Part shown: piece after piece, positions 17,384-25,830 of the stretch
How positions within the stretch are numbered: position 1 is the stretch's first letter
How the letters are laid out: each line of letters begins with the position of its first letter
Virus record (IMG/VR): IMGVR_UViG_3300025430_000053
Coordinates: 1-37,542 of that record
Length of the DNA: 37,542 bases
Source of the DNA: a virus
Reading direction: 5' to 3' (one strand)
The notes under the pieces: generated by a model
What the model was told of the DNA's origin: nothing
The model's input: only the letters and a program-made list of their open reading frames with translations
The model's database searches: none
Made by a program: the position numbers and the translations under genes

Positions 17384-19678
17384 CTATTGTTTATCAAATA
17401 AATTTAAAAAATTTGACAGGTTTGACGAGATAAACCAGCCTGTGTTATTTCCAGAATTGGTGGAATAGTAAGCGTCCCACGCAGCACCGCCGGTAGCTTT
17501 GCTGTCTTGAATGTTTAAATAGTTGACAGATACTTGACCGCTTGTTTTACTAATAGTAGCTTGTGTTCCTGGTACTGTGCTATTCAATGTAACTAAATTA
17601 CCAGCAGTACCGTTTACGTTAAAGTTGGTTACGTTAAGCTGCGTTGCAGTTGCCAATAAAGAAATAGTACAAGGCTGTGTTGTATTTGTCAGGGTTGTAA
17701 TTGTGTTTGAGGCAGATGCTTGACCAATATTAAGCGTTCCAGTACCACCCATAGTAACTTGAGGAAATACTCCTATTGGAGCATTAAAAAACGTAGTAGC
17801 AGAGGTAGTAAATACAATGTTTGAGCCTGTTAAATTGTAAGTTGTATTAGTGTTTGAGCCAGAAAATCCTGAGCTTGAAGTACCGCCAGAAATAGTTACT
17901 GTGCTATTAGTTAAAGTTAATGTTTTAGTACCAGTGTTTTGAAAGTTAAATATTGCGCAGTTTAGTGCATATCCACCAGTGCTAAATGTTCCACCAGTAA
18001 ATGTAAATTGCCCTGTGCTAACAGAAGATGTTAAAGTTAATGGCCCAACTAATGTCAAACTTCCTGCGGCTTGTTTTAATATATTAGTGTCTAATAAATA
18101 ACCATTGCTAGTAAATGTTTGGCTATTTGTTGCTGAACCAAAAGTAAATCCGTATGTTGCGCTGTTTGCACCAAATCCTGTAGCGACCCCTGCTGCTGGC
18201 AATACAAGGTTTTGATAAATAACTGCGTTACCGGTACTAGCTGGAACTATTCCAAATGTGCCTGTAAAACCAGTAAAGTCTATTGTTTGATAGCCACGAT
18301 TTCCATTAATTTGAAAGTTATCAGAACCAGCAGTAATGTAAAAGTTAAGTGCGTTTGCTTCTGTTTGTTGTTGGCTAGTTATAACTCTAGTACCTACTGA
18401 ACCAGAATATGTACAATTAATTTTACTTGTGCCTGTGTAAGTAAATGGGGTAGATGCCGTACTAAGGTTTGACCAAATGGTAGCATTGTTGCTAGCTATA
18501 TTAATTGTTCCTGTTCCAAATAAAATACTATGCGGGGCAGAAGTAATAGCTGTAAAAATTCCTGTAGTAAATGTTTTGTTATTTAAGTCTAATGTTCCGC
18601 TATTAAAAGCTAATGTTCTACTAGTACCCATTGTCATTGCGTCTTGAAGCTGGACTGTACAACTAGCTAGGCTAATAGTTCCAAAAGTAGTTACTGTTCC
18701 TGTTATAGAACTTGAATAAGTAAGTGTTGTATTAGATGATGAAGTTACAGTAAAAGTGCCGTTATATTCAGCTGGAACTACGTTTGCTACAGTAATTTTT
18801 GAGCCGACCGCAGGAAATGAAAATGCAGCAGAATAAGTTACTGTTACTGTACTACCATTGCCAGTAATAGCCGTAGGATTTACAGTTCCCCCAATATTAA
18901 TTGGAAAATCAAGTGTGACGTTATTAGTAGTAATATTTTGCTGATTTAAACCAGAAAAAAGGTTAGTTACGTTTGTTCCAGCAGTTATTGTCATTCCAGA
19001 AGCTAAAGTGTAGTTTCCGTAAACATATAATGTTGAGTTTGCAACTGTATTAGTAGAGCCTGAACTAAATATTAAGTTTTTAATATAGCTACCATTATTA
19101 ATGGTAATAGCATCACCTGATGCAGAAAAAGTAAAACTTACAGCACCAACTTCTCCTACGCTACCAGCCGTAGTTGAATGAGCTATTATTCTTGTTCCTG
19201 TAGAACCTGTATAAGTTAAATTAACTTGAGGTGTGCCAGTTAAAGTAAAGCCCGTAGCAGTCGCCATATTCCATACAGTAGCCGCATTGCCTGTAACTGT
19301 AATATTTCCAGTACCAAAAGCAATCGAACGAGTATTGGAGTTTGTTGAGCTAAAAATGTTACAGCTTAAAGTATAAGTGCTTAAACTGATTGCACCTGAA
19401 GTAAATGTAAATGTTCCTGTATTGCTAAAGTTTGCACCCAAATTAAAAGATACTGTTCCTGCTGATGGGTTTGCTAAAGTAACTGTTGTTACTGTATTAG
19501 TAGTAGTTACAGTAACTGCATAAGAAGCTCCTGCAATTCCAGAGTTAGTATCAAAAACAACTGTGTCACCAGTTGTAGGATTATTGGCAGTTGGTGTTCC
19601 GCCAGAGCTAGTAGCAAAGTGTGTATTACCTGTTGTTGACCAAGTACCTGCTCCAGTTACCCAATAGTATGTAGCCAT
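17384..19678 (-). CDS. Large beta-repeat tail fibre or adhesin (764 aa)
   Basis: A Thr/Ser/Gly/Asn-rich protein. The N-terminus MATYYWVTGAGTWSTTGNTH, followed by a segment ending NPTTGDTVVFDTNS, is a recurrent opening of phage fibre proteins. The rest consists of irregular beta repeats of the form FTSGAISLSTYTLSCNIF, FNSGTLDLNNKTFTT and FTGGTFSTGGYALNCAIF, consistent with a right-handed beta-helix or beta-solenoid. There is no signal peptide, which argues for a virion component rather than a secreted adhesin. AGGAATAATAA lies before the start. It is followed by the glycosylation genes, so it is a plausible glycosylation target. Confidence 0.78.
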   Translation of the reverse strand: MATYYWVTGAGTWSTTGNTHFATSSGGTPTANNPTTGDTVVFDTNSGIAGASYAVTVTTTNTVTTVTLANPSAGTVSFNLGANFSNTGTFTFTSGAISLSTYTLSCNIFSSTNSNTRSIAFGTGNITVTGNAATVWNMATATGFTLTGTPQVNLTYTGSTGTRIIAHSTTAGSVGEVGAVSFTFSASGDAITINNGSYIKNLIFSSGSTNTVANSTLYVYGNYTLASGMTITAGTNVTNLFSGLNQQNITTNNVTLDFPINIGGTVNPTAITGNGSTVTVTYSAAFSFPAVGSKITVANVVPAEYNGTFTVTSSSNTTLTYSSSITGTVTTFGTISLASCTVQLQDAMTMGTSRTLAFNSGTLDLNNKTFTTGIFTAITSAPHSILFGTGTINIASNNATIWSNLSTASTPFTYTGTSKINCTYSGSVGTRVITSQQQTEANALNFYITAGSDNFQINGNRGYQTIDFTGFTGTFGIVPASTGNAVIYQNLVLPAAGVATGFGANSATYGFTFGSATNSQTFTSNGYLLDTNILKQAAGSLTLVGPLTLTSSVSTGQFTFTGGTFSTGGYALNCAIFNFQNTGTKTLTLTNSTVTISGGTSSSGFSGSNTNTTYNLTGSNIVFTTSATTFFNAPIGVFPQVTMGGTGTLNIGQASASNTITTLTNTTQPCTISLLATATQLNVTNFNVNGTAGNLVTLNSTVPGTQATISKTSGQVSVNYLNIQDSKATGGAAWDAYYSTNSGNNTGWFISSNLSNFLNLFDKQ

Positions 19679-19681
19679 TTA

Positions 19682-19855
19682 TTATTCCTGAAACACAGGG
19701 TTATCTACAGGAGTGGTAATAATCTTGTACCACTTATCAAAACGGGCTTGCTTCATTGCCTCAATTTCTTCAGGCGTAAGCGTGTTGTCATCATCTAGGA
19801 TTAGTGCATCACTAAATGTGTACCCGTTTTGTGTGATTGTGTAATCAATTATCAT
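19682..19855 (-). CDS. Small protein downstream of collagen-like fibre (57 aa)
   Basis: The preferred start is ATG 19855, which overlaps the stop of the collagen-like fibre gene (TAATG). The longer frame to 19885 would overlap further without a better start. The product MIIDYTITQNGYTFSDALIL... has a short beta part, then an acidic helical part with TPEEIEAMKQARFDKWYKII. It resembles the short accessory proteins that follow fibre genes in aquatic phages. Its function is unknown, with fibre assembly a possibility. Confidence 0.65.
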   Translation of the reverse strand: MIIDYTITQNGYTFSDALILDDDNTLTPEEIEAMKQARFDKWYKIITTPVDNPVFQE

Positions 19856-21396
19856 TATTGTTGCGCGGTTGCTACTGCGTCCCAAAAAGTATCTTGACTG
19901 TTATAAATGCAACCAATATATAAAACTTTACCCGCAACCGTTGTTACCGGCAACGTTACACCAACCGCGCGATACGCGCCACTGGTAGTTGTCCAAGTAA
20001 GTGCTTGTGCGGTTCCGTTATCTTTAATGCGAATAATTAATTTTTGTCCGTCTGTTGGAGTTCCAGAGGGAGTTGCAATTGTTGCCGAAGTTGCCAACGC
20101 GGTTACTTCGTATTGAGTAGCCGTGTTTGGAGTTGGTGTAATGGTTGTTGCGGTGGTAATGCTGGCGGTTAAAATTGTTGCAGGGAATCCTGAGTACCCG
20201 CTGTATCCTGACGTACCACTGTACCCAGAAACACCAGATCCAGAGTATCCAGAAATACCAGAGTAGCCAGAAATACCAGAGTAACCAGAAATACCAGAAT
20301 AGCCAGAAACACCAGATCCAGAATAGCCAGAAACACCAGATCCAGAGTAGCCAGAAGTACCAGAGTATCCAGAAGTACCAGAATATCCAGAAGTACCAGA
20401 GTATCCAGAAACACCAGATCCAGAGTATCCAGAAATACCAGAGTAGCCAGAAATGCCAGAATAGCCAGAGATGCCAGAGTATCCGGAAACACCAGATCCA
20501 GAGTAGCCAGAAGTACCAGAGTATCCAGAAGTACCAGAATATCCAGAAGTACCAGAGTAGCCAGAGTATCCGGAAGTACCAGAGTATCCAGAGATGCCAG
20601 AGTAACCAGAAATGCCAGAATAGCCAGAAACACCAGATCCAGAATAGCCGGAAACACCAGATCCAGAGTAGCCAGAAGTACCAGAGTATCCAGAAGTACC
20701 AGAATATCCAGAAGTACCAGAGTAGCCAGAGTATCCGGAAGTACCAGAGATGCCAGAGTAACCAGAGTATCCAGAAATGCCAGAATAGCCAGAGATGCCA
20801 GAGTATCCGGAAACGCCAGATCCAGAATAGCCAGAAACACCAGACCCAGAATAACCAGAAACACCAGATCCAGAATAGCCAGAAGTACCAGAGTATCCAG
20901 AAATACCAGAATAGCCGCTAAAGCTAGAGTACCCAGAAATACCGCTGTACCCAGAATAGCCACTAAAGCTAGAGTATCCAGAAGTGCCAGAGTATCCAGA
21001 GATGCCAGAATAACCGCTGTATCCCGACACGCCGCTGCCGCTATAACCCGATACTCCGCTACCAGAGTAGCCAGAGTAGCCAGAAAAGCCGGATTTACCA
21101 GAATAGCCAGAGATGCCAGAGTAGCCACTAAAGCCAGAAATACCAGAGTATCCAGAAAAGCCTGAAGAACCAGAAACAGGACCGACAACCTCGGTTGATC
21201 CGTCGCTAAAATAAATGGTTAGGTTACCCGTTGTTGGGTCGTAAATAATGTTGGTAATTAATTTGCCGGGCGAGGCAGCATTGGCGATCTGGGAAACAGA
21301 CGCCTGTTTTGTTACACCATTTTGTACTACAACCGTTTGCTCTATGCCGGTTAGGCTTGTTGCTACGGGTAGTTGCGTTATTGGTAAATTTGCCAT
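19855..21396 (-). CDS. Collagen-like tail fibre protein 1 (513 aa)
   Basis: The N-terminal attachment domain (1-75: LPITQLPVATSLTGIEQTVV and a strand-rich segment ending STEVVGPVSG) is followed by about 330 residues of Gly-X-Y repeats dominated by GYSGISGYSG, GTSGYSG and GSGVSGYSG. A 105-residue beta-rich C-terminal domain contains the segment DGQKLIIRIKDNGTAQALTWTT and ends in a YNSQDTFWDAVA-like strand, typical of trimerising fibre caps. Collagen-like phage fibres form triple helices without hydroxyproline. There is no obvious Shine-Dalgarno sequence before ATG 21396, so expression probably depends on coupling to the IPT/TIG gene just upstream. Confidence 0.87.
   Translation of the reverse strand: MANLPITQLPVATSLTGIEQTVVVQNGVTKQASVSQIANAASPGKLITNIIYDPTTGNLTIYFSDGSTEVVGPVSGSSGFSGYSGISGFSGYSGISGYSGKSGFSGYSGYSGSGVSGYSGSGVSGYSGYSGISGYSGTSGYSSFSGYSGYSGISGYSSFSGYSGISGYSGTSGYSGSGVSGYSGSGVSGYSGSGVSGYSGISGYSGISGYSGYSGISGTSGYSGYSGTSGYSGTSGYSGTSGYSGSGVSGYSGSGVSGYSGISGYSGISGYSGTSGYSGYSGTSGYSGTSGYSGTSGYSGSGVSGYSGISGYSGISGYSGISGYSGSGVSGYSGTSGYSGTSGYSGTSGYSGSGVSGYSGSGVSGYSGISGYSGISGYSGISGYSGSGVSGYSGTSGYSGYSGFPATILTASITTATTITPTPNTATQYEVTALATSATIATPSGTPTDGQKLIIRIKDNGTAQALTWTTTSGAYRAVGVTLPVTTVAGKVLYIGCIYNSQDTFWDAVATAQQ
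20187..21165. repeat. Collagen-type coding repeats (fibre 1)
   Basis: About 1 kb of near-identical 9-, 18- and 27-bp units (CCAGAGTATCCAGAAGTA and CCAGATCCAGAATAGCC types) encode Gly-Tyr-Ser-Gly-Thr/Ile-Ser blocks. Higher-order blocks of about 150-200 bp recur within the array, which indicates recent internal duplication and likely length variation. Confidence 0.92.
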
Positions 21397-21401
21397 TTAT
21401 T

Positions 21402-22025
21402 TTATGTGTAAGTAAATGCTCCGTGCAACGTTGCTGTTCCGTAAGTGGAACTGGCAGAAACGTCAACAAGACCGGTTACAATATATGCGGGGGTGGTAGC
21501 TACAATTTGTGTTGGTGAATTTATTGTAAACGTTGCGTTTACTCCACCAAACTTGATGTTGGTGATGTTCACAAAATTAGAGCCATTAATTGTTACGCTT
21601 GTGCCACCAGCTTTAGGTCCAGTAATTGGACTAATGTTGTAGAGCGCTGGCGATAGTGGGGGTGGTGCGGATATATACTGACTGTTTAGGTTCAAGTCAC
21701 CAGGAGCACCAGCTTGGCCGTACGGCGCACCCTCAATGTACAAGTTGTCATATTGTACGTTGGTGTTTGGGGCGCCTTGTTGGTCAATTAAATTTGGAGC
21801 AATTGCAATAGACACGTCAGGGCGCGGAAAACGTAATGCAATGTTTTCGGTTTGAAGCGCAGGCAAACGCCATGGGTCGAAGTTATCTAGGTCGTCCTTA
21901 CACACCCGCATGCCAGGGAAGTTTGGATCTGGCATAAGGTCCACATAGGCGAACTTCCTATTGCAGCGGTCACAGACCGCTACAGATAGGACAGAGTTAC
22001 CACGGGTGTCAAGGTAGACAGGCAT
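21402..22025 (-). CDS. IPT/TIG-domain protein with N-terminal zinc-binding segment (207 aa)
   Basis: The N-terminal 60 residues contain the pairs CDRCNRKF (18-25) and a later MRVCKDD, with an aspartate nearby. This pattern suits a small zinc-binding or zinc-ribbon-like fold. A linker rich in Asn, Pro and Gly (60-120) leads to an Ig-like IPT/TIG domain at about 125-207, recognised by SPITGPKAGGTSVTINGSNF and the following IKFGGVNATF, TQIVATTPA strands. IPT domains occur on phage virions as surface-exposed Ig-like modules that bind carbohydrates weakly. AAGG precedes ATG 22025. It sits between head-decoration candidates and the collagen-like fibre. Confidence 0.8.
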   Translation of the reverse strand: MPVYLDTRGNSVLSVAVCDRCNRKFAYVDLMPDPNFPGMRVCKDDLDNFDPWRLPALQTENIALRFPRPDVSIAIAPNLIDQQGAPNTNVQYDNLYIEGAPYGQAGAPGDLNLNSQYISAPPPLSPALYNISPITGPKAGGTSVTINGSNFVNITNIKFGGVNATFTINSPTQIVATTPAYIVTGLVDVSASSTYGTATLHGAFTYT

Positions 22026-22034
22026 TTAACTGCC

Positions 22035-22835
22035 TTAAGCGGTTAAACCGTCGTTCTTGATTAGCTTACCAGCAATGATAACGCCTGCAGCCACTGTAGT
22101 AGCTGTGCTTGTTACTAATTGCCACTGAATGTCAGTTTTTTCTACGTAAGCAAATGGATCGGATGACCTATTGGCTGTATAAATAGACACAAATGGTTGT
22201 TGTAAAACAGTTAACTGAACACCGTTTGTATTATTTTTAGCTTGCACTTTGTAAGTTACAATGTTGGCAGATGTGTAGCTATTTGAGGTATTAACTTCTG
22301 CTAAATCTAAATAGAAAGTATATCCAGCTGGTACAGTGTAAACTGTGCTTTGTGACTTTCCAATTCCAGCGTTAATTTGAGAAACAGTGTTGCTACTTTG
22401 TTTTAAAGTAATTGTTCCCACATTAGTTACTTGGCTTGTACCTGGTGATACTAGTATCATGCTGTTGACACGGAAATAACTATTAACTGTAGTTACCCCG
22501 GTTGTACCGTTTAAAGCTAATGTTTCTGAAATAATAGCAAAATTAGAATCTAATCCGGAAATAAAAACTTTTGCTGAAGTATTGTCAGAAGCAGAGGTAC
22601 TTACTAGTGTTAGTGTTGAAGCTGTAGTAATGTAGGTATACGCAGTTGCGTTTTCCCAAACAGGAATAGCAGTATTACCAACCGCAGCTTGATATCCAAA
22701 AAGACTTAATGTCTGGTGGCCGGCAATTTGATTGCGTGAAACTTGCAAATCAAATGGCTCGTATGCACCTTGAACGCTTACAGAGCTAAAAGGGGATGGT
22801 ACTGGTAATAAATTTGATACTAAGTTCGATGCCAT
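22035..22835 (-). CDS. Putative virion protein, beta-rich (266 aa)
   Basis: A Ser/Thr/Val-rich protein without signal or membrane segments. The N-terminal region contains VQGAYEPFDLQVSRNQIAGH followed by alternating strands (ASTLTLVSTSASDN, FRVNSMILVSPGT, VYTVPAGYTFYLDLAEV), like phage surface proteins that follow the major capsid protein. AAGGAAATTAATT precedes the start, and a stable hairpin lies between this gene and the one upstream. No family is recognised. Decoration or head fibre are the likeliest roles. Confidence 0.7.
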   Translation of the reverse strand: MASNLVSNLLPVPSPFSSVSVQGAYEPFDLQVSRNQIAGHQTLSLFGYQAAVGNTAIPVWENATAYTYITTASTLTLVSTSASDNTSAKVFISGLDSNFAIISETLALNGTTGVTTVNSYFRVNSMILVSPGTSQVTNVGTITLKQSSNTVSQINAGIGKSQSTVYTVPAGYTFYLDLAEVNTSNSYTSANIVTYKVQAKNNTNGVQLTVLQQPFVSIYTANRSSDPFAYVEKTDIQWQLVTSTATTVAAGVIIAGKLIKNDGLTA

Positions 22836-22859
22836 AATTAATTTCCTTAAATGTTAAAG

Positions 22860-22879
22860 TAGGGGGATTGCTCCCCCTA
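22860..22879 (-). terminator. Stable stem-loop with GCAA loop between virion genes
   Basis: An 8-bp perfect stem TAGGGGGA/TCCCCCTA closes a four-base loop that reads GCAA (a GNRA tetraloop) on the minus-strand transcript. It follows the 190-aa gene and precedes the 266-aa gene. There is no U-run after it, so it is more likely an attenuator, RNA-processing site or stabiliser of the upstream 3' end than a full terminator. Confidence 0.65.
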
Positions 22880-22888
22880 GGCAATTAA

Positions 22889-23461
22889 TTACGAGTTGGT
22901 GTAGCCAGAACCGATTGGTGTGATTGAACCATCAACGTTACGTGGTGTATAAGATACATCAAATGTGCCGTTCAAAGAACCACTTGTCAATGTAGTTACT
23001 GCAGCTGCTGTGAAAGTCAAAGTAGCGTCTAGTGTACCGATGTTGTTCAAGATTGCTGCAGTAGCTGCAGTAGCTGTTGGAACATAAGAAATAACACCGC
23101 CAGCTGCTGTTGGGGTAATTGTTCCAATAGTAGTAGTTGTATTAGCGCCAGTTGTTGGGTTAGTTTGGATGATTGCTACAGTGATAACACCACCTACCAA
23201 GCCGCCAGCTGCAACAGTTTGGAAAAAGCGAATGTTGCTGATAATTGCACCAGCTGGGATTACGTATGGTGTTGCTGTAGTTGTACCAACGTCAGCTGTT
23301 GTGAACAAAGTTGTTCCGGCTGTGGTTGTAGTGATTGGGTTAGTAATGAAGCTCTGTTGGTTTACAGATACTGCACCAGTGTTATCTGGAGCGATTGTGC
23401 CGTTGTTTGTTGGGTTATTGCGCTTGAATACGCGAATTGGGCCTGTGAATGTGCTTGACAT
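22889..23461 (-). CDS. Putative head decoration or fibre protein (190 aa)
   Basis: A Thr/Ala/Val-rich protein with long beta stretches. The middle (YVIPAGAIISNIRFFQTVAA) and the end (FDVSYTPRNVDG) resemble phage surface proteins described as virion-associated in metagenomic podophages. It is the first gene after the capsid terminator, with the best-matching phage promoter candidate about 85 bases upstream and AAGGAATC before ATG 23461. That suggests abundant expression, consistent with a decoration protein. No specific family is recognised. Confidence 0.7.
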   Translation of the reverse strand: MSSTFTGPIRVFKRNNPTNNGTIAPDNTGAVSVNQQSFITNPITTTTAGTTLFTTADVGTTTATPYVIPAGAIISNIRFFQTVAAGGLVGGVITVAIIQTNPTTGANTTTTIGTITPTAAGGVISYVPTATAATAAILNNIGTLDATLTFTAAAVTTLTSGSLNGTFDVSYTPRNVDGSITPIGSGYTNS

Positions 23462-23542
23462 TTTGATTCCTTATCTTAGTGGGTATCCCAAGCTGTCTCT
23501 AAGTCGTCTCGCCGGGAAGTTCAGCGGTCAGAATGGGATGAT

Positions 23543-23565
23543 TCTTCCTATATTTACTAATACGC
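23543..23565 (-). promoter_or_regulatory. T7-type phage promoter candidate 5 (best match)
   Basis: The minus strand reads GCGTATTAGTAAATATA then GGAAGA, with predicted +1 at 23548. It has exactly the T7-class geometry: 17 upstream positions ending TATA, then a purine-rich GGNAGA start. It lies directly behind the capsid terminator and in front of the 190-aa gene. Confidence 0.72.
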
Positions 23566-23593
23566 TATTTTGTTGCAAAGCGCCCTAAAAAAC

Positions 23594-23622
23594 AAAAAAG
23601 CCACCTTGTGGGTGGCTTTTTT
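23594..23622 (-). terminator. Rho-independent terminator after the major capsid gene
   Basis: GCCACC and GGTGGC form a 6-bp GC stem, extended by an A6/T6 stem, around a 5-base loop, with further T residues. It lies 20 bases after the capsid stop on the minus strand. Its symmetry means it could work in both directions. Confidence 0.88.
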
Positions 23623-23641
23623 GGTATTGCAATGGTTTGGA

Positions 23642-24559
23642 TTACAAACCAGGTGTGCCGTAGATGTTACGTGCATCGTGCCAACCGGTTGCGTATCGCT
23701 CAGTGGCCTTGTAGCGCATAGAATCAGTTTCGAAATCGCCTTCCATGGATTTTTCCATTGGACGACGCATAACGAGCATGAGACCATTCTCAGCATCAGT
23801 CTGAACCCACCAAGCCTTGCTAGAGGACAAACGTGTAACCACGTGTGTGCCTTTAGGCAACATGCCTGTTGATTTGATTGGGTTCAAATCGTTGTCAGCT
23901 GTACCAGAACGGAGAACAGACTTGAGGATAACCTCAGCTTGGAACTCGAGTGCTGGTGGAACAACTAACTGCTCTGCCTTCAGGCGGATACGCTTACCGT
24001 TGTTGTCAACAGCAGAGCGAATCTGAATCAACATCTGTTCAACAGAAGTTTGGCTCAAAGATGCAGCTGTAGATAACTGGTTAGAGTAAGAAGCGCCGTT
24101 AGCGATTGGGTGAGCTGTGTTGATCAAAGTAACGCCGTCGCCACCAACATAACCGCTTGTGAAAGCAAAGTTAAGGATGTTGGCGCAAAGAGTTTCTTTG
24201 GTTTCAATCATAGACTGAGCCAAGTGCTTAGCGAAGGTTGAACCGATACGGATGTGATCGCCGTCTTCCATCAAAACTTTGGTCAAGGCATAAGCCAAGC
24301 CATAGATTTGGTAGATGAAACGGGTGATGTACAGCGTACCACCTTGGTCGTAGCTAACTGGAGTGCCGTCAGGCATTGCAGGAGCTGCGTTCATACCATA
24401 AAGCATTACTTCTTCATGGTAGTTACGTGGAATACCTTGGATCTGTTCAACAAATCCCTTCCACTCGTCGGAGCGTTGTTCATAAACGCCATCAAAGACT
24501 TCGTTGATAATCGGTTCGACTACCGCACGAAAGTCGGTACTACGCATTGGGGTTGCCAT
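23642..24559 (-). CDS. Major capsid protein (HK97-like)
   Basis: A 305-residue protein in the capsid position (after scaffold and head genes, before a strong terminator). Features typical of HK97-fold capsid proteins include an N-terminal helical segment (ADF-like FRAVVEPIINEVFDGVYEQ), a central region TLINTAHPIANGASYSNQLST, and a helix-strand region QMLIQIRSAVDNNGKRI followed by KAEQLVVPPALEFQAEVILKS. It also has a late GTHVVTRLSSSKAWWVQTDA strand region and a terminal DARNIYGTPGL. No separate protease gene is seen, and a scaffold is encoded as a separate protein, as in P22 and T7. A good AAAGGA lies before ATG 24559. Confidence 0.85.
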   Translation of the reverse strand: MATPMRSTDFRAVVEPIINEVFDGVYEQRSDEWKGFVEQIQGIPRNYHEEVMLYGMNAAPAMPDGTPVSYDQGGTLYITRFIYQIYGLAYALTKVLMEDGDHIRIGSTFAKHLAQSMIETKETLCANILNFAFTSGYVGGDGVTLINTAHPIANGASYSNQLSTAASLSQTSVEQMLIQIRSAVDNNGKRIRLKAEQLVVPPALEFQAEVILKSVLRSGTADNDLNPIKSTGMLPKGTHVVTRLSSSKAWWVQTDAENGLMLVMRRPMEKSMEGDFETDSMRYKATERYATGWHDARNIYGTPGL

Positions 24560-24575
24560 TGCTTATCCTTTCGTA

Positions 24576-25238
24576 TTAGACTGAAACAGACGCGGCTGCG
24601 AACTGGTTATTAGAAATCTGGACTTGAACGATTGTGTAAGCATCGCCCCACTGGTTTGTGTTACCAGCTGGGTATGCTACTTCACGTCCGAGACCAACCA
24701 CGCGTACTTGACCTTGGTTACCTGAACCAACAGCAGTTGCAAGCAATGCTGTAGTAGAGAAACCAGCACCACCGTTACCGATAGCATAGCCGTCAGTTAC
24801 AGTAGAACCTGTTGTTGTATCGAAGTTGTATTCAGTACCGATAGCTGAAGTAGCTACAGAACCGTTTACTTGTGCTTCGTATACGATTGCTGGATCAGAG
24901 AAAATCCAGAAAACGATGTTTGTAGAAGCATCGAGGGTTGTTTTAGCAGCGTATTTAGCTACTGAACGACGACCGTCAGAGTTGGTGTACTCTACGCCGT
25001 TGAACACGCCATATACTTTACCGCTAGAAGCAGTTTGGTTAGCGATTGTCAATTGGCCAGAAGATGTGATCGCTACAGGTTGAAACTCCCAGAAAGACTG
25101 ACCGGAGCTCAAAGAGTAAGGAGCAGTGTATGCCACACCAGGAACAAAACTGTTAGTACCAACGAATGGTACTGCACGGTCAAGTCCGCTTGGGTGATAT
25201 ACAGGCTTCAGACCAAAGGGTTGAAATGTTGCGGACAT
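24576..25238 (-). CDS. Head-associated decoration-like protein (220 aa)
   Basis: The protein begins MSATFQPFGLKPVYHPSGLD and continues with alternating beta strands (VAKYAAKTTLDASTNIVFWIF, EAQVNGSVATSAIGTEYNF). Similar proteins are found immediately before the capsid gene in aquatic podophages, where they are treated as head decoration or minor capsid proteins. The gene is followed by the capsid gene after 16 bases, and AAAGGAAAATAA precedes the start. The role is inferred from position and composition. Confidence 0.7.
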   Translation of the reverse strand: MSATFQPFGLKPVYHPSGLDRAVPFVGTNSFVPGVAYTAPYSLSSGQSFWEFQPVAITSSGQLTIANQTASSGKVYGVFNGVEYTNSDGRRSVAKYAAKTTLDASTNIVFWIFSDPAIVYEAQVNGSVATSAIGTEYNFDTTTGSTVTDGYAIGNGGAGFSTTALLATAVGSGNQGQVRVVGLGREVAYPAGNTNQWGDAYTIVQVQISNNQFAAASVSV

Positions 25239-25270
25239 TTATTTTCCTTTGTTGTTATTTTTGAAGAATG

Positions 25271-25825
25271 TTATGAAAAGCGAATATTACTATTTGCCTT
25301 GGCGGTTTCTTTTTCCATTTCCAAAATTCCACCTTCAAGAATTGAACGACCACCTTTGCCTTCTTGAGCAGTGCTCCGAACTTGCGCGGTGATATTACGT
25401 TGGTGCTCAAGGGGATCCTCAAGGTGCAACATTTTCATCACTTCTTGATAGATTTCTTCTGGTAACTTGAAGAGAACCATTTCGTTACAGCTAACACAGC
25501 CTTCAAACTTGCCCGAGCTCATCTTGCCTAAGTTTTCAAAGCCTTTTCCTAATTCCGAGGCTTTCACTGGCTCATATCCCAATGCTAATCGTTTGTCGAT
25601 ACTGTCATAATTATTTGTGGTGGATAACCAGCACAAATGGAATCCGGGAATAATCCCGCCTGGCAAGTCCGGTAACGCCGAATTTTGCCATTTATCGCGG
25701 AACGCAGCTACACGCTCCTTTTTTGCTAATGCGTCTGGATCATTATTAGAGATCCGTTCTTTTGTTGCGGTAACTCGATCGGCTAAGCGATCATCTAAGT
25801 CACGTTTAATTCTTGTATTTGCCAT
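25271..25825 (-). CDS. Head-module protein of unknown function (184 aa)
   Basis: A basic helical N-terminus (1-50) is followed by a conserved-looking segment GFHLCWLSTTNNYDSIDKRLALGYEPV (split here at residues 61-87), a Cys pair CVSC at 110-113 and a charged C-terminus. Proteins with this central segment occur between scaffold and capsid genes in aquatic podophages. I do not know their function. AAAGGTTAATTATC lies before ATG 25825, and it is tightly packed with the scaffold gene. Confidence 0.7.
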   Translation of the reverse strand: MANTRIKRDLDDRLADRVTATKERISNNDPDALAKKERVAAFRDKWQNSALPDLPGGIIPGFHLCWLSTTNNYDSIDKRLALGYEPVKASELGKGFENLGKMSSGKFEGCVSCNEMVLFKLPEEIYQEVMKMLHLEDPLEHQRNITAQVRSTAQEGKGGRSILEGGILEMEKETAKANSNIRFS

Positions 25826-25830
25826 GATAA

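Noticed and set aside
20169-21188. Long alternative frames (both strands) over the collagen-like repeats
   Set aside because: Repeat periods divisible by three keep all frames open. Only the Gly-X-Y frame has fibre-type end domains and correct context.
24560-24590. TAATACGA on the minus strand before the capsid gene
   Set aside because: It has the opposite sense to the eight motif copies, lies over the stop of the upstream gene, and shows no TATA-GG end.
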